Assembly: GCA_013791905.1 (NCBI GenBank)
Contig: VMSX01000009.1
Span: forward strand, 62,001 to 126,000
Direction: 5' to 3'
DNA from: Rhodocyclaceae bacterium
GTDB lineage: Bacteria; Pseudomonadota; Gammaproteobacteria; Burkholderiales; Rhodocyclaceae
DNA length: 64,000 bases
The notes under the pieces were generated by a model that saw nothing but the letters and a program-made list of their open reading frames with translations, had not been told where the DNA came from and did not search any database. The position numbers and the translations under genes were made by a program. This document shows positions 9,422 through 18,645 of the stretch, in pieces; the stretch's first letter is position 1; the number at the start of each line of letters is the position of its first letter.

Positions 9422-12400
9422 CTACGGCTTTTCCTGTTCCCCCGTGTTTTCGCTGGCCACGCCAGGCGGCCCTTCCATCCATGCTTCCGGCGCGCGCCGC
9501 AGGTCCAGCGTCTGCGGGTAGTCCGGATTGCGGCCCTCGCGGCGCACATGCATGGGGCCAGGCGTATGGCCGTGATTCCAGAAGCGCGCCACGCGGCGCG
9601 CCTCGGCCTCGTTGGCATTGACCGGAAAAGTGTCGTAGTTGCGGCCGCCGGGATGGGCGACGTGATAGGTGCAGCCGCCGATCGAGCGGCCGCTCCAACT
9701 GTCCACCAGATCGAACACCAGTGGCGCCTGCACGCCGATGGTCGGATGCAGGCCGGAGGGCGGACACCAGGCACGATAGCGCAAGCCGGCGACAAACTCG
9801 CCGCGGGTGCCGGTGGCGGTCAGCGGCAGCGGGCGGCCGTTGCAGGTGACGATGTGGCGCGTGTCGGTCATGTTGCGCACCTTGACCTGCAGGCGTTCGA
9901 CCGAGGAATCGACATAGCGCGCCGTCCCGCCAGCGCCGACTTCTTCGCCGAGCACATGCCAGGGTTCGATGGCCTGGCGCAACTCGATTTCGATGCCTTG
10001 ATAGACGACGGTGCCGAAACGCGGAAAACGGAATTCGAGGAAGGGCGCGAACCAGTCGAAGGCAACAGCATAGCCGGCGCGCTGCAGGTCGAGCACCACG
10101 TCGCGCAGGTCCTGCGCCACGTAATGCGGCAACATGAAACGGTCATGCAGTTCGGTGCCCCAGCGAATCAGGTTGCCCTGATGGGGCTTTTGCCAGAAAC
10201 GCGCCACCAGCGCCCGTAGCAGCAGCATCTGCAGCAGGGACATCTGAGCATGGGGCGGCATCTCGAAGCCGCGGAATTCGACGAGGCCGAGCCGGCCGGT
10301 GGCGCTGTCGGGCGAATACAGCTTGTCGATGCAGAACTCGGCGCGATGGGTGTTGCCGGAAAGATCGATCAGCAGGTTGCGCAACAGTCGATCGACCAGC
10401 CAGGGCTGCAATGACTCTTCGCCCGCCTTGAGCTTTTCCGCTATCTGCTGGAAGGCGATCTCCAGCTCGTAAAGGCTTTCGTGGCGAGCCTCGTCAACCC
10501 GCGGCGCCTGGCTGGTCGGACCGATGAACAGGCCGGAAAACAGGTAGGAAAGCGCCGGGTGATTCTGCCAGTAGCCGATCAGGCTCATCAGCAAATCGGG
10601 CCGCCGCAGGCAGGGCGAATCGGCGGGGGTGGCCGCGCCGAGCGTGACATGGTTGCCGCCGCCGGTGCCGGTGTGGCGGCCGTCGAGCATGAATTTTTCG
10701 GCGCCGAGGCGGGTCAGGCGCGCCTCTGCGTAGAGCGTGAAGGTGTTCTCCACCAGCTGCGGCCAACTGCTGGCGGGATGGATGTTGACCTCGATCACGC
10801 CGGGATCGGGCGTGATGCGGAATTCTTTCAGACGCGGATCGGGTGGTGGCGTGTAGCCTTCCAGCCGCAGGGGAAAATTGAGCGCGGCGGCAGTGGTTTC
10901 GATCGCCGTCAGCAGGGTGACGAAATCTTCCAGCAGGGGCACGGGCGGCAGAAAGACGCACAGCACGCCGTCGCGTACTTCCGCGCACAGGGCGGTGTGG
11001 ATGATTTCCTTGGCATCGTAGGCAGCCTGGGGTTTTGCTTTGGGCGGCTTCTTCGCCGCAACATCAGCCAGAGGCTCGGGCGTATCGAAGGGATCGCGGC
11101 CGAGGTCTTGTTCCTTTTCGCCGGGCGCCACCCAGGGCAGCGAGGCCAGCGGCAGCCGCAAGCCGAGCGGCGAATCGCCGGGAATCAGATACAGATGTTC
11201 GCGCCGCAACGGCCAGGGGCTGGAACGAAAGTCGGCGTTGGCGGGGCGGCGCTTTCCAGCCGGCGGCAGGGCTTTCAGCGGCAGCACATAGCCGGCGGGC
11301 GCGCCGAGGCCGCGCTCGATCAGTTTCGCCATGCGGCGGCGCTCGTCGACCTGCGTCAGGTCGAATTTGAGCGGGTCGAAATTTTCCGGCCAGCGCTGTT
11401 CAGCGTCGATGATGCGGGTGACATCTTCGTAGGCGGGAATGATGAAGCTTTCATCCAGCGCGATTTCCTGCGCGAGCCGCTGCATGAAGCGCAAGCCATC
11501 CGCGCTGGTCTGTGCGCCAGTGGCAGTGGTGGTGACGAGGAGCCGGCGGTTTTGCCACAAAGGCTTGCCGTCGGTGCGCCAGTAACAACCCAGCGCCCAG
11601 CGCGGCAGTGGCTCGCCGGGATACCACTTGCCCTGGCCGTAATGCAGCATGGCGCCTGGCGCAAAATGGCCCTGCAAGCGGTTGAGCAAGGCGTCGGCGA
11701 GCGCCAGCTTTTTCTCCGAAAGCGCGGTGAAATTCCACTCGGCTCCTTCCATGTCGTCGATCGAGACAAAGGTCGGTTCGCCGCCCATCGTCAGGCGCAC
11801 GTCATGCTTGGCCAGTTCGGCGTCCACCTGATGGCCGAGGTCAAGTACCGCCTGCCACTGTGCCTCGGTGTAGGGCTGGGTAACGCGCGGGTCTTCGTGA
11901 ATGCGCGTGACCTGCATGGAAAAATCGAAATGGGTCGTGCAGACCTCGGTGCCGCCGATCACCGGCGCCGCCGAGGCGGGCTGTGCCGTACAGGCCAGCG
12001 GAATGTGGCCTTCGCCGGCCAGCAGGCCCGAGGTCGGGTCGAGGCCGACCCAGCCGGCCCCCGGAATGAAAACTTCCGTCCAGGCATGCAGGTCGGTGAA
12101 ATCGTGGTCGGTGCCGGAGGGGCCGTCGAGCGCCTCGACGTCGGCCTTCAGCTGGATCAGGTAACCCGAGGCGAAGCGTGCCGCGAGGCCGAGGTGGCGC
12201 AAGGCCTGCACCAGTAGCCAGGCCGAATCGCGACACGAACCGCGCTTGAGTTCCAGGGTTTCTTCCGGAGTTTGCACTCCTGCTTCGAGACGCACGATGT
12301 AGCCGACAGCGGATTGCACGCGCTGGTTGATGCCGACCAGCATGTCGATGGTGCGCAGTTCCGTGCCGAGCAGCTCCTGGCGGGTGCGGGCGATCCAGTC

Positions 12401-12784
12401 GGCCAGCAGGGGCGTGGCGGCGTCGACCTCAAGATAGGGGCCGAGTTCGCGCTTCAGGCCGTCCGGGTAGCTAAAGGGGAAATTTTCGGCAGCCGCATCG
12501 ATGAAAAAGTCGAAGGGGTTGATCACCGTCATGTCGGCGACCAGATCGACCGTGATCTCAAGTGCCGCGGCTTTTTCCGGAAAGACCAGGCGCGCGACCC
12601 AGTTGCCGAAGGGATCCTGTTGCCAATTGAGAAAATGTCCGGCCGGTTCGACGTGCAGCGAGTAGCTGTGAATGGGCGTGCGGCTGTGGGCCGCCGGCCG
12701 CAGTCTTACCTCGTGCGGAAAGAGCGAGACAGCCCGGTCAAAGGCGTAACGGGTGGTGTGCCGAAGGGCGACGCGGATGGACAT
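9422..12784 (-). CDS. Large transglutaminase-like protein with DUF2126 domain
   Basis: A 1120-residue protein. The N terminus is the bacterial transglutaminase-like N domain. It is followed by a transglutaminase/cysteine-protease core with the triad visible as C184 in KRGSCRDSAWLL, a histidine in DLHAWTEVF and an aspartate in GLDPTSG. The remaining 800 residues match the DUF2126 architecture. Such genes occur with Anbu, alpha-E and circularly permuted ATP-grasp genes and are thought to act in peptide synthesis or modification; all four are here. Two copies of the 24-bp repeat lie in the gene (9920-9943, 11228-11251), read as EVGAGGTA and RPANADF. No frameshift is seen. Confidence 0.9.
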   Translation of the reverse strand: MSIRVALRHTTRYAFDRAVSLFPHEVRLRPAAHSRTPIHSYSLHVEPAGHFLNWQQDPFGNWVARLVFPEKAAALEITVDLVADMTVINPFDFFIDAAAENFPFSYPDGLKRELGPYLEVDAATPLLADWIARTRQELLGTELRTIDMLVGINQRVQSAVGYIVRLEAGVQTPEETLELKRGSCRDSAWLLVQALRHLGLAARFASGYLIQLKADVEALDGPSGTDHDFTDLHAWTEVFIPGAGWVGLDPTSGLLAGEGHIPLACTAQPASAAPVIGGTEVCTTHFDFSMQVTRIHEDPRVTQPYTEAQWQAVLDLGHQVDAELAKHDVRLTMGGEPTFVSIDDMEGAEWNFTALSEKKLALADALLNRLQGHFAPGAMLHYGQGKWYPGEPLPRWALGCYWRTDGKPLWQNRRLLVTTTATGAQTSADGLRFMQRLAQEIALDESFIIPAYEDVTRIIDAEQRWPENFDPLKFDLTQVDERRRMAKLIERGLGAPAGYVLPLKALPPAGKRRPANADFRSSPWPLRREHLYLIPGDSPLGLRLPLASLPWVAPGEKEQDLGRDPFDTPEPLADVAAKKPPKAKPQAAYDAKEIIHTALCAEVRDGVLCVFLPPVPLLEDFVTLLTAIETTAAALNFPLRLEGYTPPPDPRLKEFRITPDPGVIEVNIHPASSWPQLVENTFTLYAEARLTRLGAEKFMLDGRHTGTGGGNHVTLGAATPADSPCLRRPDLLMSLIGYWQNHPALSYLFSGLFIGPTSQAPRVDEARHESLYELEIAFQQIAEKLKAGEESLQPWLVDRLLRNLLIDLSGNTHRAEFCIDKLYSPDSATGRLGLVEFRGFEMPPHAQMSLLQMLLLRALVARFWQKPHQGNLIRWGTELHDRFMLPHYVAQDLRDVVLDLQRAGYAVAFDWFAPFLEFRFPRFGTVVYQGIEIELRQAIEPWHVLGEEVGAGGTARYVDSSVERLQVKVRNMTDTRHIVTCNGRPLPLTATGTRGEFVAGLRYRAWCPPSGLHPTIGVQAPLVFDLVDSWSGRSIGGCTYHVAHPGGRNYDTFPVNANEAEARRVARFWNHGHTPGPMHVRREGRNPDYPQTLDLRRAPEAWMEGPPGVASENTGEQEKP
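9920..9943 (-). repeat. 24-bp dispersed repeat, copy C, inside the DUF2126 gene
   Basis: 23 of 24 core positions match. Same strand as the gene and in the same frame as in ureD, encoding EVGAGGTA. Confidence 0.85.
11228..11251 (+). repeat. 24-bp dispersed repeat, copy D, inside the DUF2126 gene
   Basis: 22 of 24 core positions match. Antisense to the gene and read in a further frame as RRPANADF. Confidence 0.75.
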
Positions 12785-12867
12785 GGGCGGTAACCGGAAA
12801 AGAAAGTAACAGCAGTTCCATGCAACGAACGTGCCGCAGGTCCGTCAGTCGGGAAAAGCTGTGGCGT

Positions 12868-13650
12868 TCAGGAGCCCGAGGGGAAGTTGATGACGCGCTT
12901 CTCCTCGCCAGTGTCAATATTGTCAACTTCCCACTCGAAGCGCGGCAGGCTCTGCAAGGATGTCAGGAGACCCTCGTTCCATCGCTCGGACAACTGCCGG
13001 GCGAAGGGGTCGTCTTCGCTGAAATAAAGACGGCGGCCGGCATTGAGGCTGTCGCGCTGGTAGAGCAGCAACTCGACCGGGGGGCCGACGGTGACGTTGC
13101 TGCGGATGGTCGAGTTCATCGACACCAGCGCGCAACGCGCCGCCCGTTCGAGAAAGACATCGCGCTTGATGACGCGGTCGAGAATGGGTTTGCCATACTT
13201 GATCTCGCCGATCTGCAGGTAGGGATGCTCGGCCGACTCATGGATGTAGTTGCCTTGCGGATAGACCATGAACATCTCCGTGGCATGACCGGTAATCTGT
13301 CCGGCGAAGATGAAGGTCGCCTCGAAATTGGTGGTGCCGGTGTCGCGCGTCGAGTGCAGTTTCTGCACCTGCGTGCTGATCATGCCGAGATAGTCGGCCG
13401 CTTCCTGCATGGAAGTGACCGACAACAGGTTGGGCACCAGCGCGGCGGCCACATCGCTGTTGAGCTTCTTGACGACCGCCTGCGTCGTCGCCAGGTTGCC
13501 GGCGGAAAGCAGGACGAAGAAGCGCTCGCCCGGCCAGACAAAGTTGTGCATCTTCGAGTAGACGCTGACATTGTCGGTGCCCGCATTGGTGCGCGAGTCG
13601 GAACAGAGGACAAGGCCCTCATTGGTATTGATGGCAAGGCAGTAGGTCAT
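12868..13650 (-). CDS. Anbu, proteasome-like peptidase
   Basis: A 260-residue Ntn-hydrolase of the Anbu (ancestral beta subunit, also called BPH) group. It starts MTYCLAINTNEGLVLCSDSRT, giving a catalytic threonine right after the initiator methionine, and keeps the SDSRTNAG and SAGNLATTQ blocks of proteasome beta-type folds. Anbu forms ring- or helix-like oligomers in other bacteria. It is followed on the same strand by the transglutaminase/DUF2126 gene and faces the ATP-grasp/alpha-E pair, the classic Anbu gene neighbourhood. The substrate is unknown. Confidence 0.93.
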   Translation of the reverse strand: MTYCLAINTNEGLVLCSDSRTNAGTDNVSVYSKMHNFVWPGERFFVLLSAGNLATTQAVVKKLNSDVAAALVPNLLSVTSMQEAADYLGMISTQVQKLHSTRDTGTTNFEATFIFAGQITGHATEMFMVYPQGNYIHESAEHPYLQIGEIKYGKPILDRVIKRDVFLERAARCALVSMNSTIRSNVTVGPPVELLLYQRDSLNAGRRLYFSEDDPFARQLSERWNEGLLTSLQSLPRFEWEVDNIDTGEEKRVINFPSGS

Positions 13651-13739
13651 TGGTGCAATTCATGAATGTGTTGTACCCCATTGTAAACGCTGACAAGGCA
13701 GATGCCGAAAAAATGCCCGCATTTGCAAAAATGGGCTGG

Positions 13740-13755
13740 TTGGCGTGTTTTTTGC
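13740..13755 (+). promoter_or_regulatory. Candidate sigma-54 promoter of the ATP-grasp/alpha-E operon
   Basis: The sequence TTGGCGTG, four T's, then TTGC gives the -24 GG and -12 GC with exactly ten bases between. Two positions of the TGGCACG consensus differ. It lies about 60 bases before the start at 13816 in the divergent gap between Anbu and the ATP-grasp gene. No activator gene is adjacent, so this is a motif match only. Confidence 0.45.
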
Positions 13756-13815
13756 GTTGCATGAGATGGTAAGGTTAAATAAAAGCACATGCACCAAAAC
13801 ACCAGAGGAAATTTC

Positions 13816-15267
13816 ATGCCCATCAAGTTGCATGGTTATCCGCAGCCAGAGGCCTACGACGAGCTTCTCGACGCGAAACAGCAACCGCGCCCTGCGGCGC
13901 GCGTGCTGTTCGACTACGTCAACCGGCTGGGCACCGCCGAGTTGATGGCGCGCCGCGCCAGCGTCGACGCCGCCATCATGGCGATGGGCATTACCTTTAC
14001 GGTCTATAGCGATGCGGGCAACATCGATCGCGTCTGGCCCTTCGACATCATTCCGCGCACCATGTCATTGAAAGAATGGGCGCATATCGATGCCGGCCTC
14101 AAGCAGCGCCTGACCGCGCTCAACCTGTTCATCGACGACCTTTACAACGCCCAGCGTATCGTCAAGGATGGCGTGTTCCCGCTCGAGGTGCTGGAGGGCT
14201 CGAAGAACTTTCGTCCCCAGTGCAGTGGTTTGTCGCCCCGTTTCGGGGTTTGGGCGCATGTTTGCGGCACCGATCTGGTGCGCGACAAGGATGGTACCGT
14301 TTTCGTTCTCGAAGACAACCTGCGCGTCCCCTCCGGCGTCTCCTACATGCTGGAAAACCGCCAGCTCATGAAGCGACTGTTCCCCGAGTTGTTCAAATCG
14401 AGCGACATCCTGCCGGTGGATGATTACCCGACCCGGCTTTTCGACACCCTGGCCGCGCTCTCGCCGCGTCCGGGTGATCGCCCCGTCGTTGTCGTGCTGA
14501 CGCCCGGCATCTACAACTCGGCGTATTTCGAACACAGCTATCTGGCGCAGAAGATGGGCGCAACCCTCGTCGAGGGTTCCGATCTCGTCGTCAAGAGCGA
14601 CGACTGCGTCTACATGAAAACGATCGCGGGCTTCAGTCGTGTCGATGTGATCTACCGGCGCGTCGATGACGACTTCCTGGACCCCGAAGCCTTCCGCCCC
14701 GACTCGGCACTCGGCGTACCCGGCCTGATGCGCGCCTGGCGCGCCGGCAATGTCGGCATCGCGAACGCGCCGGGCGCCGGTGTAGCCGACGACAAGGTGG
14801 TCTATACCTTCGTGCCGCAAATGATCAAGTATTACCTCGACCAGGACCCGATCCTGCCCAACGTACCGAGCTGGATGTGCATGTACGAGGATCAGCGCGA
14901 GCATGTGCTGGCCAATCTCGACAAGCTGGTGGTCAAACCGGCCAACGAGTCCGGTGGCTACGGCATGCTGATCGGACCGCGCGCCAGCGTGGAGGAGCGT
15001 CGGCAATTCGCCGACCTGATCCGCGCCAATCCACGCAACTACATGGCGCAGCCGACCCTGTCGATTTCGACCGCGCCAACCTTGATCGGCGACCAGTTGG
15101 CACCGCGCCATATCGATCTGCGTCCCTTCGTGCTGCAGTCGGAAGCGCTCCATGTCACTGCCGGCGGACTCACGCGCGTTGCACTGCGCGAAGGTTCGCT
15201 GGTAGTCAATTCATCCCAGGGTGGCGGCAGCAAGGACACCTGGATCGTCAATACCCGGGAGGCATGA
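13816..15267 (+). CDS. Circularly permuted ATP-grasp protein (amidoligase type)
   Basis: 483 residues from the chosen start. The ATG at 13816 is preceded by AGAGGAA at a good distance, whereas the in-frame ATG at 13789 is not. The protein matches the DUF404/DUF407 circularly permuted ATP-grasp family: VLEDNLRVPSGVSYMLENR, VVVLTPGIYNSAYFEHSYLA, and the C-terminal VVKPANESGGYGML with nucleotide-binding lysine and glycine-rich loop. Members are predicted to form amide bonds at the expense of ATP. It overlaps the alpha-E gene by the ATGA junction and stands opposite Anbu. Reaction and substrate are not known. Confidence 0.92.
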   Translation: MPIKLHGYPQPEAYDELLDAKQQPRPAARVLFDYVNRLGTAELMARRASVDAAIMAMGITFTVYSDAGNIDRVWPFDIIPRTMSLKEWAHIDAGLKQRLTALNLFIDDLYNAQRIVKDGVFPLEVLEGSKNFRPQCSGLSPRFGVWAHVCGTDLVRDKDGTVFVLEDNLRVPSGVSYMLENRQLMKRLFPELFKSSDILPVDDYPTRLFDTLAALSPRPGDRPVVVVLTPGIYNSAYFEHSYLAQKMGATLVEGSDLVVKSDDCVYMKTIAGFSRVDVIYRRVDDDFLDPEAFRPDSALGVPGLMRAWRAGNVGIANAPGAGVADDKVVYTFVPQMIKYYLDQDPILPNVPSWMCMYEDQREHVLANLDKLVVKPANESGGYGMLIGPRASVEERRQFADLIRANPRNYMAQPTLSISTAPTLIGDQLAPRHIDLRPFVLQSEALHVTAGGLTRVALREGSLVVNSSQGGGSKDTWIVNTREA

Positions 15268-16226
15268 TGCTGTCGCGCGTCGCCGAAAACCTCTACTGGA
15301 TGGGCCGCTATCTCGAGCGGGCCGAGAACACCGCGCGCTTCATCAACAGCACGACCCAGGTGCTGCTCGACCTGCCACGGGATGCCTCGTTTGGCTGGAA
15401 GGTGCTGCTCAAGGTCGCCGGTCTCGATCAGGAATTCGCCAGTCGCTACGAGCACGCTGACGAGGACAGCCTGATGTCCTTCCTGGTCGAGGACGAGGAA
15501 AATCCCAGCTCGATCCTGTCGAGCATCCAGAATGCGCGCGAGAATGCGCGGACCGTGCGCGAAGTGCTGCCGATGGAAATCTGGGAGCGCATCAACAGCC
15601 TCTACCTCTACATCCGCGACAACGCGCCGCGCGTCAAGCAGGGGCGTGGCCCGCGCAACGATGTGCTGCTCGGCGTCATCGGCCGGCGCGAGTCGATCAT
15701 CGGGCTGCTGACGGGGTCGATGAGCCGCGATGTGGCCTACCAGCTGATCAAGCTGGGCCGCAATCTCGAACGCGCCGACATGACCACGCGCATCATCGAT
15801 GTCAATGCCGCCGTGCAATTGCCCGCCGATCCCGCCCAGGCTTCACTGACCCGGCTGGGCATGTGGATGAGCACCCTGAACGCCCTCTCGGCCTATCAGA
15901 TGTTTCGCACCCATGTCGGCGTGCATGTGCGCGGTGACGCCGTGGTGAATTACCTGTTGCGCGACCCGCACTTTCCGCGCACGGTGCTGTTCTGCCTGGA
16001 ACAGATCGAAGGCAGCCTGTCGGTGCTCCCGGACCATGCGCCAGCCATGAAGCGGGTACGGCATGCCTGGCGACGCCTCGCCGCCATGCAGCTTGACGGC
16101 CTCAAGCCAACCGTTCTGCACGAATACCTGGATCAGGTACAAAGCGACCTGGCCGCCATTCATGGCGCCGTGGCCAAACAATACTTCCATCGGCATCAGA
16201 ACGGCAGCGCCAGCCAGGCGCAATAG
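15267..16226 (+). CDS. Alpha-E domain protein (DUF403)
   Basis: 319 residues, mostly helical, beginning MLSRVAENLYWMGRYLERAENTAR, the hallmark of alpha-E (DUF403) proteins. Further family blocks are LLGVIGRRESIIGLLTGSMSRD and LGRNLERADMTTRIID. The adjacent ATG at 15264 overlaps the previous stop; I prefer 15267 because GGGAGG then lies four bases upstream. Alpha-E proteins accompany permuted ATP-grasp enzymes, often fused to them, and are thought to work with them on an unknown peptide or amide product. The gene converges on ribE. Confidence 0.92.
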   Translation: MLSRVAENLYWMGRYLERAENTARFINSTTQVLLDLPRDASFGWKVLLKVAGLDQEFASRYEHADEDSLMSFLVEDEENPSSILSSIQNARENARTVREVLPMEIWERINSLYLYIRDNAPRVKQGRGPRNDVLLGVIGRRESIIGLLTGSMSRDVAYQLIKLGRNLERADMTTRIIDVNAAVQLPADPAQASLTRLGMWMSTLNALSAYQMFRTHVGVHVRGDAVVNYLLRDPHFPRTVLFCLEQIEGSLSVLPDHAPAMKRVRHAWRRLAAMQLDGLKPTVLHEYLDQVQSDLAAIHGAVAKQYFHRHQNGSASQAQ

Positions 16227-16249
16227 CCGTCGCTAACAACGCTACGGCT
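16225..16249. terminator. Candidate bidirectional hairpin between alpha-E and ribE
   Basis: AGCCGTCGC and GCTACGGCT form a nine-base stem with one mismatch around a seven-base loop, spanning both stop codons of two convergent genes. No U-tract is visible, so termination is an inference. Confidence 0.4.
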
Positions 16250-16829
16250 TGAGCATCCGCTCGACGTAGCGCGCGATCAGGTCGACCTCCAGATTCACCC
16301 GCGCCCCGGCGGTCAGCCGTTTGAGGGTCGTCATCTGAACGGTGTGGGGAATCAGGTTGATCGAGAACTCACGGCCCTTGACGCGGTTGGTCGTCAGCGA
16401 CACGCCATCGACGGTGATCGAGCCCTTGCGCGCGATGTACTTGGCCAGCTGCTTCGGCGCCTTGATGACGAGTTCGTGCGATTCGCCGACCGGGGCGAAT
16501 TTCACCACCTTGCCGACCCCGTCGACATGGCCGGACACCAGGTGGCCGCCGATGAAATCCGACAGGCGCATGGCCTTTTCGAGATTGACTTCGCCATGCA
16601 GGATGTCGAGGCCGACGGTGCAGTCGAGCGTTTCCCGGGAGACATCGACCTTGTAGCCCCCCTTGTTTTTGGCGATCACGGTCAGGCAGACGCCGCCGTG
16701 GGCGATCGAATCGCCCAGTGCGACATCGGTCAGCTTGAGGCCGGGCGCGGCGATGGTAAGGCGCAGGCCCTGTTCAAGGGGTTGCAGATCGGTGATCCTG
16801 CCGGTGGTGGCGACGATGCCGGTAAACAT
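16242..16829 (-). CDS. ribE: Riboflavin synthase alpha chain
   Basis: 195 residues. It begins MFTGIVATTGRI, the invariant start of the family, and holds two lumazine-binding repeats: the first with DSIAHGGVCLTVI and FIGGHLVSGHVDGVG, the second with GSITVDGVSLTTNRV and FSINLIPHT. The enzyme dismutates two 6,7-dimethyl-8-ribityllumazines to riboflavin. The serine-to-alanine change in the usual GDSIAVNG-like motif is minor. The longer upstream open frame overlaps dsbD and is not needed. It lies 23 bases downstream of dsbD on the same strand. Confidence 0.95.
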   Translation of the reverse strand: MFTGIVATTGRITDLQPLEQGLRLTIAAPGLKLTDVALGDSIAHGGVCLTVIAKNKGGYKVDVSRETLDCTVGLDILHGEVNLEKAMRLSDFIGGHLVSGHVDGVGKVVKFAPVGESHELVIKAPKQLAKYIARKGSITVDGVSLTTNRVKGREFSINLIPHTVQMTTLKRLTAGARVNLEVDLIARYVERMLKP

Positions 16830-16852
16830 GAAGGCTCCCTTTGCGTTATGAG

Positions 16853-18637
16853 TTATTGCAAGGCTTTGTCGAGCGTTGCGAGAAAAGCGTCGGCGGGCAT
16901 GTAGCCCACCACGCGCAAGGGGGCAATCTCCTGCCCGCGCTGGTCGAAAAAGATGATGCCCGGCGGGCCGAACAGGCCGAAGCGCTTCAGCAGCGCCTTG
17001 TCGGCGTCGTTGTTGGCAGTGACATCGGCCTTGAGCAGCGTGAATTCGCGCATCTTCGCGGCGACATTGGGATCGGCGAAGGTGAACTTTTCCATCTCCT
17101 TGCAGCTTACGCACCAGTCGGCATAGAAGTCGAGCAGCACGGGTTTTTGGGCAGCGGCGAGGCGGGCATCGAGTTCGGTAACCGTCTTGACCTTTTCAAA
17201 AGTCGGCGCTGGTGAGACGGCGGCACTGCCCCCGCGCAGGAAGGTCAGGGGTTGCAGCGGGTCGCGGCTGCCGCCGAGCAGGCCGACGAGCAGTGCCGCG
17301 CCGGCCAGCAACATGGCGACGCCGATGCCCTTCCAGAAGCGCTGCCAGCCGCCGGCCTGGGGCGGCAGCGGATCGACCGCGTGCAGATAGATGGCCGGCA
17401 CGATCAACAGCGCTGCCCAGCCGAGCATCGTTACCCAGGTTGGCAATACCGGCGACACCAGCCACAGCGCGGTGGCCAGCAGCAGCACGCCGAAAAAGCG
17501 ATTCACCGCCCGCATCCACGGCCCGGTCTTGGGCAGCAGCGAACGCGAGAACACGCCGACCAGCAACAGCGGCGCACCCATGCCCATGCCCATTGCAAAC
17601 AGCGCCGCGCCGCCGAGGATCGCATCGCGGGTCTGGGCGATATAGAGCAGCGCGCCGGCCAGCGGCGCGGCCACGCAGGGGCCGACGATCAGGGCGGAGA
17701 GTGCGCCCATCAACGCGATGGCGGCCAGCGAACCACCCTGTTTGTTGGCGGTGTCCGAGAGTTTGCTTTGCAGGGTGCCGGGCAGTTGCAGTTCGTAAAA
17801 GCCGAACATGGAAAAGGCCAGGGCGACGAAGACCAGCGCAAACGTGCCCAGCACCCAGACGTTCTGCAAGGCGGCGGACAGCAGCGTGCCAGAAAAGCCC
17901 GCCGCGACGCCAATTGCCGCATAGGTGGCCGCCATGCCCAGCACATAGGCGAGCGAGAGCGTGAAAGCGCGTGCGGTGGTGACGGCGTGGCCGTGATTGA
18001 CGATGATGCCGGAAAGGATCGGGATCATCGGAAACACGCAGGGCGTGAACGAGAGCAGCAGCCCGAAACCGAAAAAACTGAGCACCGCGATCCAGAAGCC
18101 GCTGCCCTGCAACAGCGCGGTGATGCGGGACGTCTCGTCGCCGGTGGGAGCACTGCTGGTGCCTGACGCGGCAGCTGGGCTGGAAGTCGGCGCTGGTGGT
18201 ACGGCGCCGGTGGTGGTGGCCAGTGTGATGGTCGCTTCCTGCGTGATCGGCGGATAGCAGACGCCGCCATCCCAGCAGCCTTGCGAATGGGCCTTGAGCA
18301 CGAAGGTGCCGGTACCGGCCGTGACGGGTATGCGCACGATTAATTCGCCGCGCAAGGCCTCGACGCGACCGAAGAATTCGTCGTCCTTTTCTTCGCCGCG
18401 GGGTATTGCGGGCTCGCCCAGCTTGATGGTCGCCGGCTCGGCGGCGAAGCTGATCTTGTGGCGATACAGGAAGTATTTCGGCTGGATGTCCCAGCGCGCC
18501 TCGATGGTCTGCGCGTCGAGCGCCCGGGCGGAGAAGCGGTAGGCCTGTTCCGGGTCGACGGGACCGCTTTTGAACAAGGCATTGGCAGTTAAGCTGGCCA
18601 GGGCAAGCCAGAGCATTACGAAGAGGCGAAGGGTCAT
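16853..18637 (-). CDS. dsbD: DsbD, thiol:disulfide interchange protein
   Basis: 594 residues. A signal peptide leads into the periplasmic alpha domain with its cysteine pair in CWDGGVCYPP. The membrane domain has the redox cysteines in FTPCVFPMIPI and VGPCVAAPLAG, and the C-terminal thioredoxin domain carries CVSC. It passes electrons from cytoplasmic thioredoxin to periplasmic thiol proteins. Both linkers between domains carry an antisense copy of the 24-bp repeat: GAVPPAPTSS after the alpha domain and AAVSPAPTFE before the thioredoxin domain. cutA lies eight bases upstream, the same pairing as in E. coli. Confidence 0.95.
   Translation of the reverse strand: MTLRLFVMLWLALASLTANALFKSGPVDPEQAYRFSARALDAQTIEARWDIQPKYFLYRHKISFAAEPATIKLGEPAIPRGEEKDDEFFGRVEALRGELIVRIPVTAGTGTFVLKAHSQGCWDGGVCYPPITQEATITLATTTGAVPPAPTSSPAAASGTSSAPTGDETSRITALLQGSGFWIAVLSFFGFGLLLSFTPCVFPMIPILSGIIVNHGHAVTTARAFTLSLAYVLGMAATYAAIGVAAGFSGTLLSAALQNVWVLGTFALVFVALAFSMFGFYELQLPGTLQSKLSDTANKQGGSLAAIALMGALSALIVGPCVAAPLAGALLYIAQTRDAILGGAALFAMGMGMGAPLLLVGVFSRSLLPKTGPWMRAVNRFFGVLLLATALWLVSPVLPTWVTMLGWAALLIVPAIYLHAVDPLPPQAGGWQRFWKGIGVAMLLAGAALLVGLLGGSRDPLQPLTFLRGGSAAVSPAPTFEKVKTVTELDARLAAAQKPVLLDFYADWCVSCKEMEKFTFADPNVAAKMREFTLLKADVTANNDADKALLKRFGLFGPPGIIFFDQRGQEIAPLRVVGYMPADAFLATLDKALQ
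17199..17222 (+). repeat. 24-bp dispersed repeat, copy E, inside dsbD
   Basis: 22 of 24 core positions match. Antisense to the gene, read as AVSPAPTF in the linker before the thioredoxin domain. Confidence 0.8.
18183..18206 (+). repeat. 24-bp dispersed repeat, copy F, inside dsbD
   Basis: 21 of 24 core positions match. Antisense to the gene, read as AVPPAPTS in the linker after the periplasmic domain. Confidence 0.7.
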
Positions 18638-18645
18638 GGTGATAT

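Noticed and set aside
10481-12217. Long plus-strand open frame of 578 codons
   Set aside because: It lies entirely antisense to the DUF2126/transglutaminase gene, has Arg/Gln-rich composition typical of a shadow in high-GC DNA and no recognisable domain.
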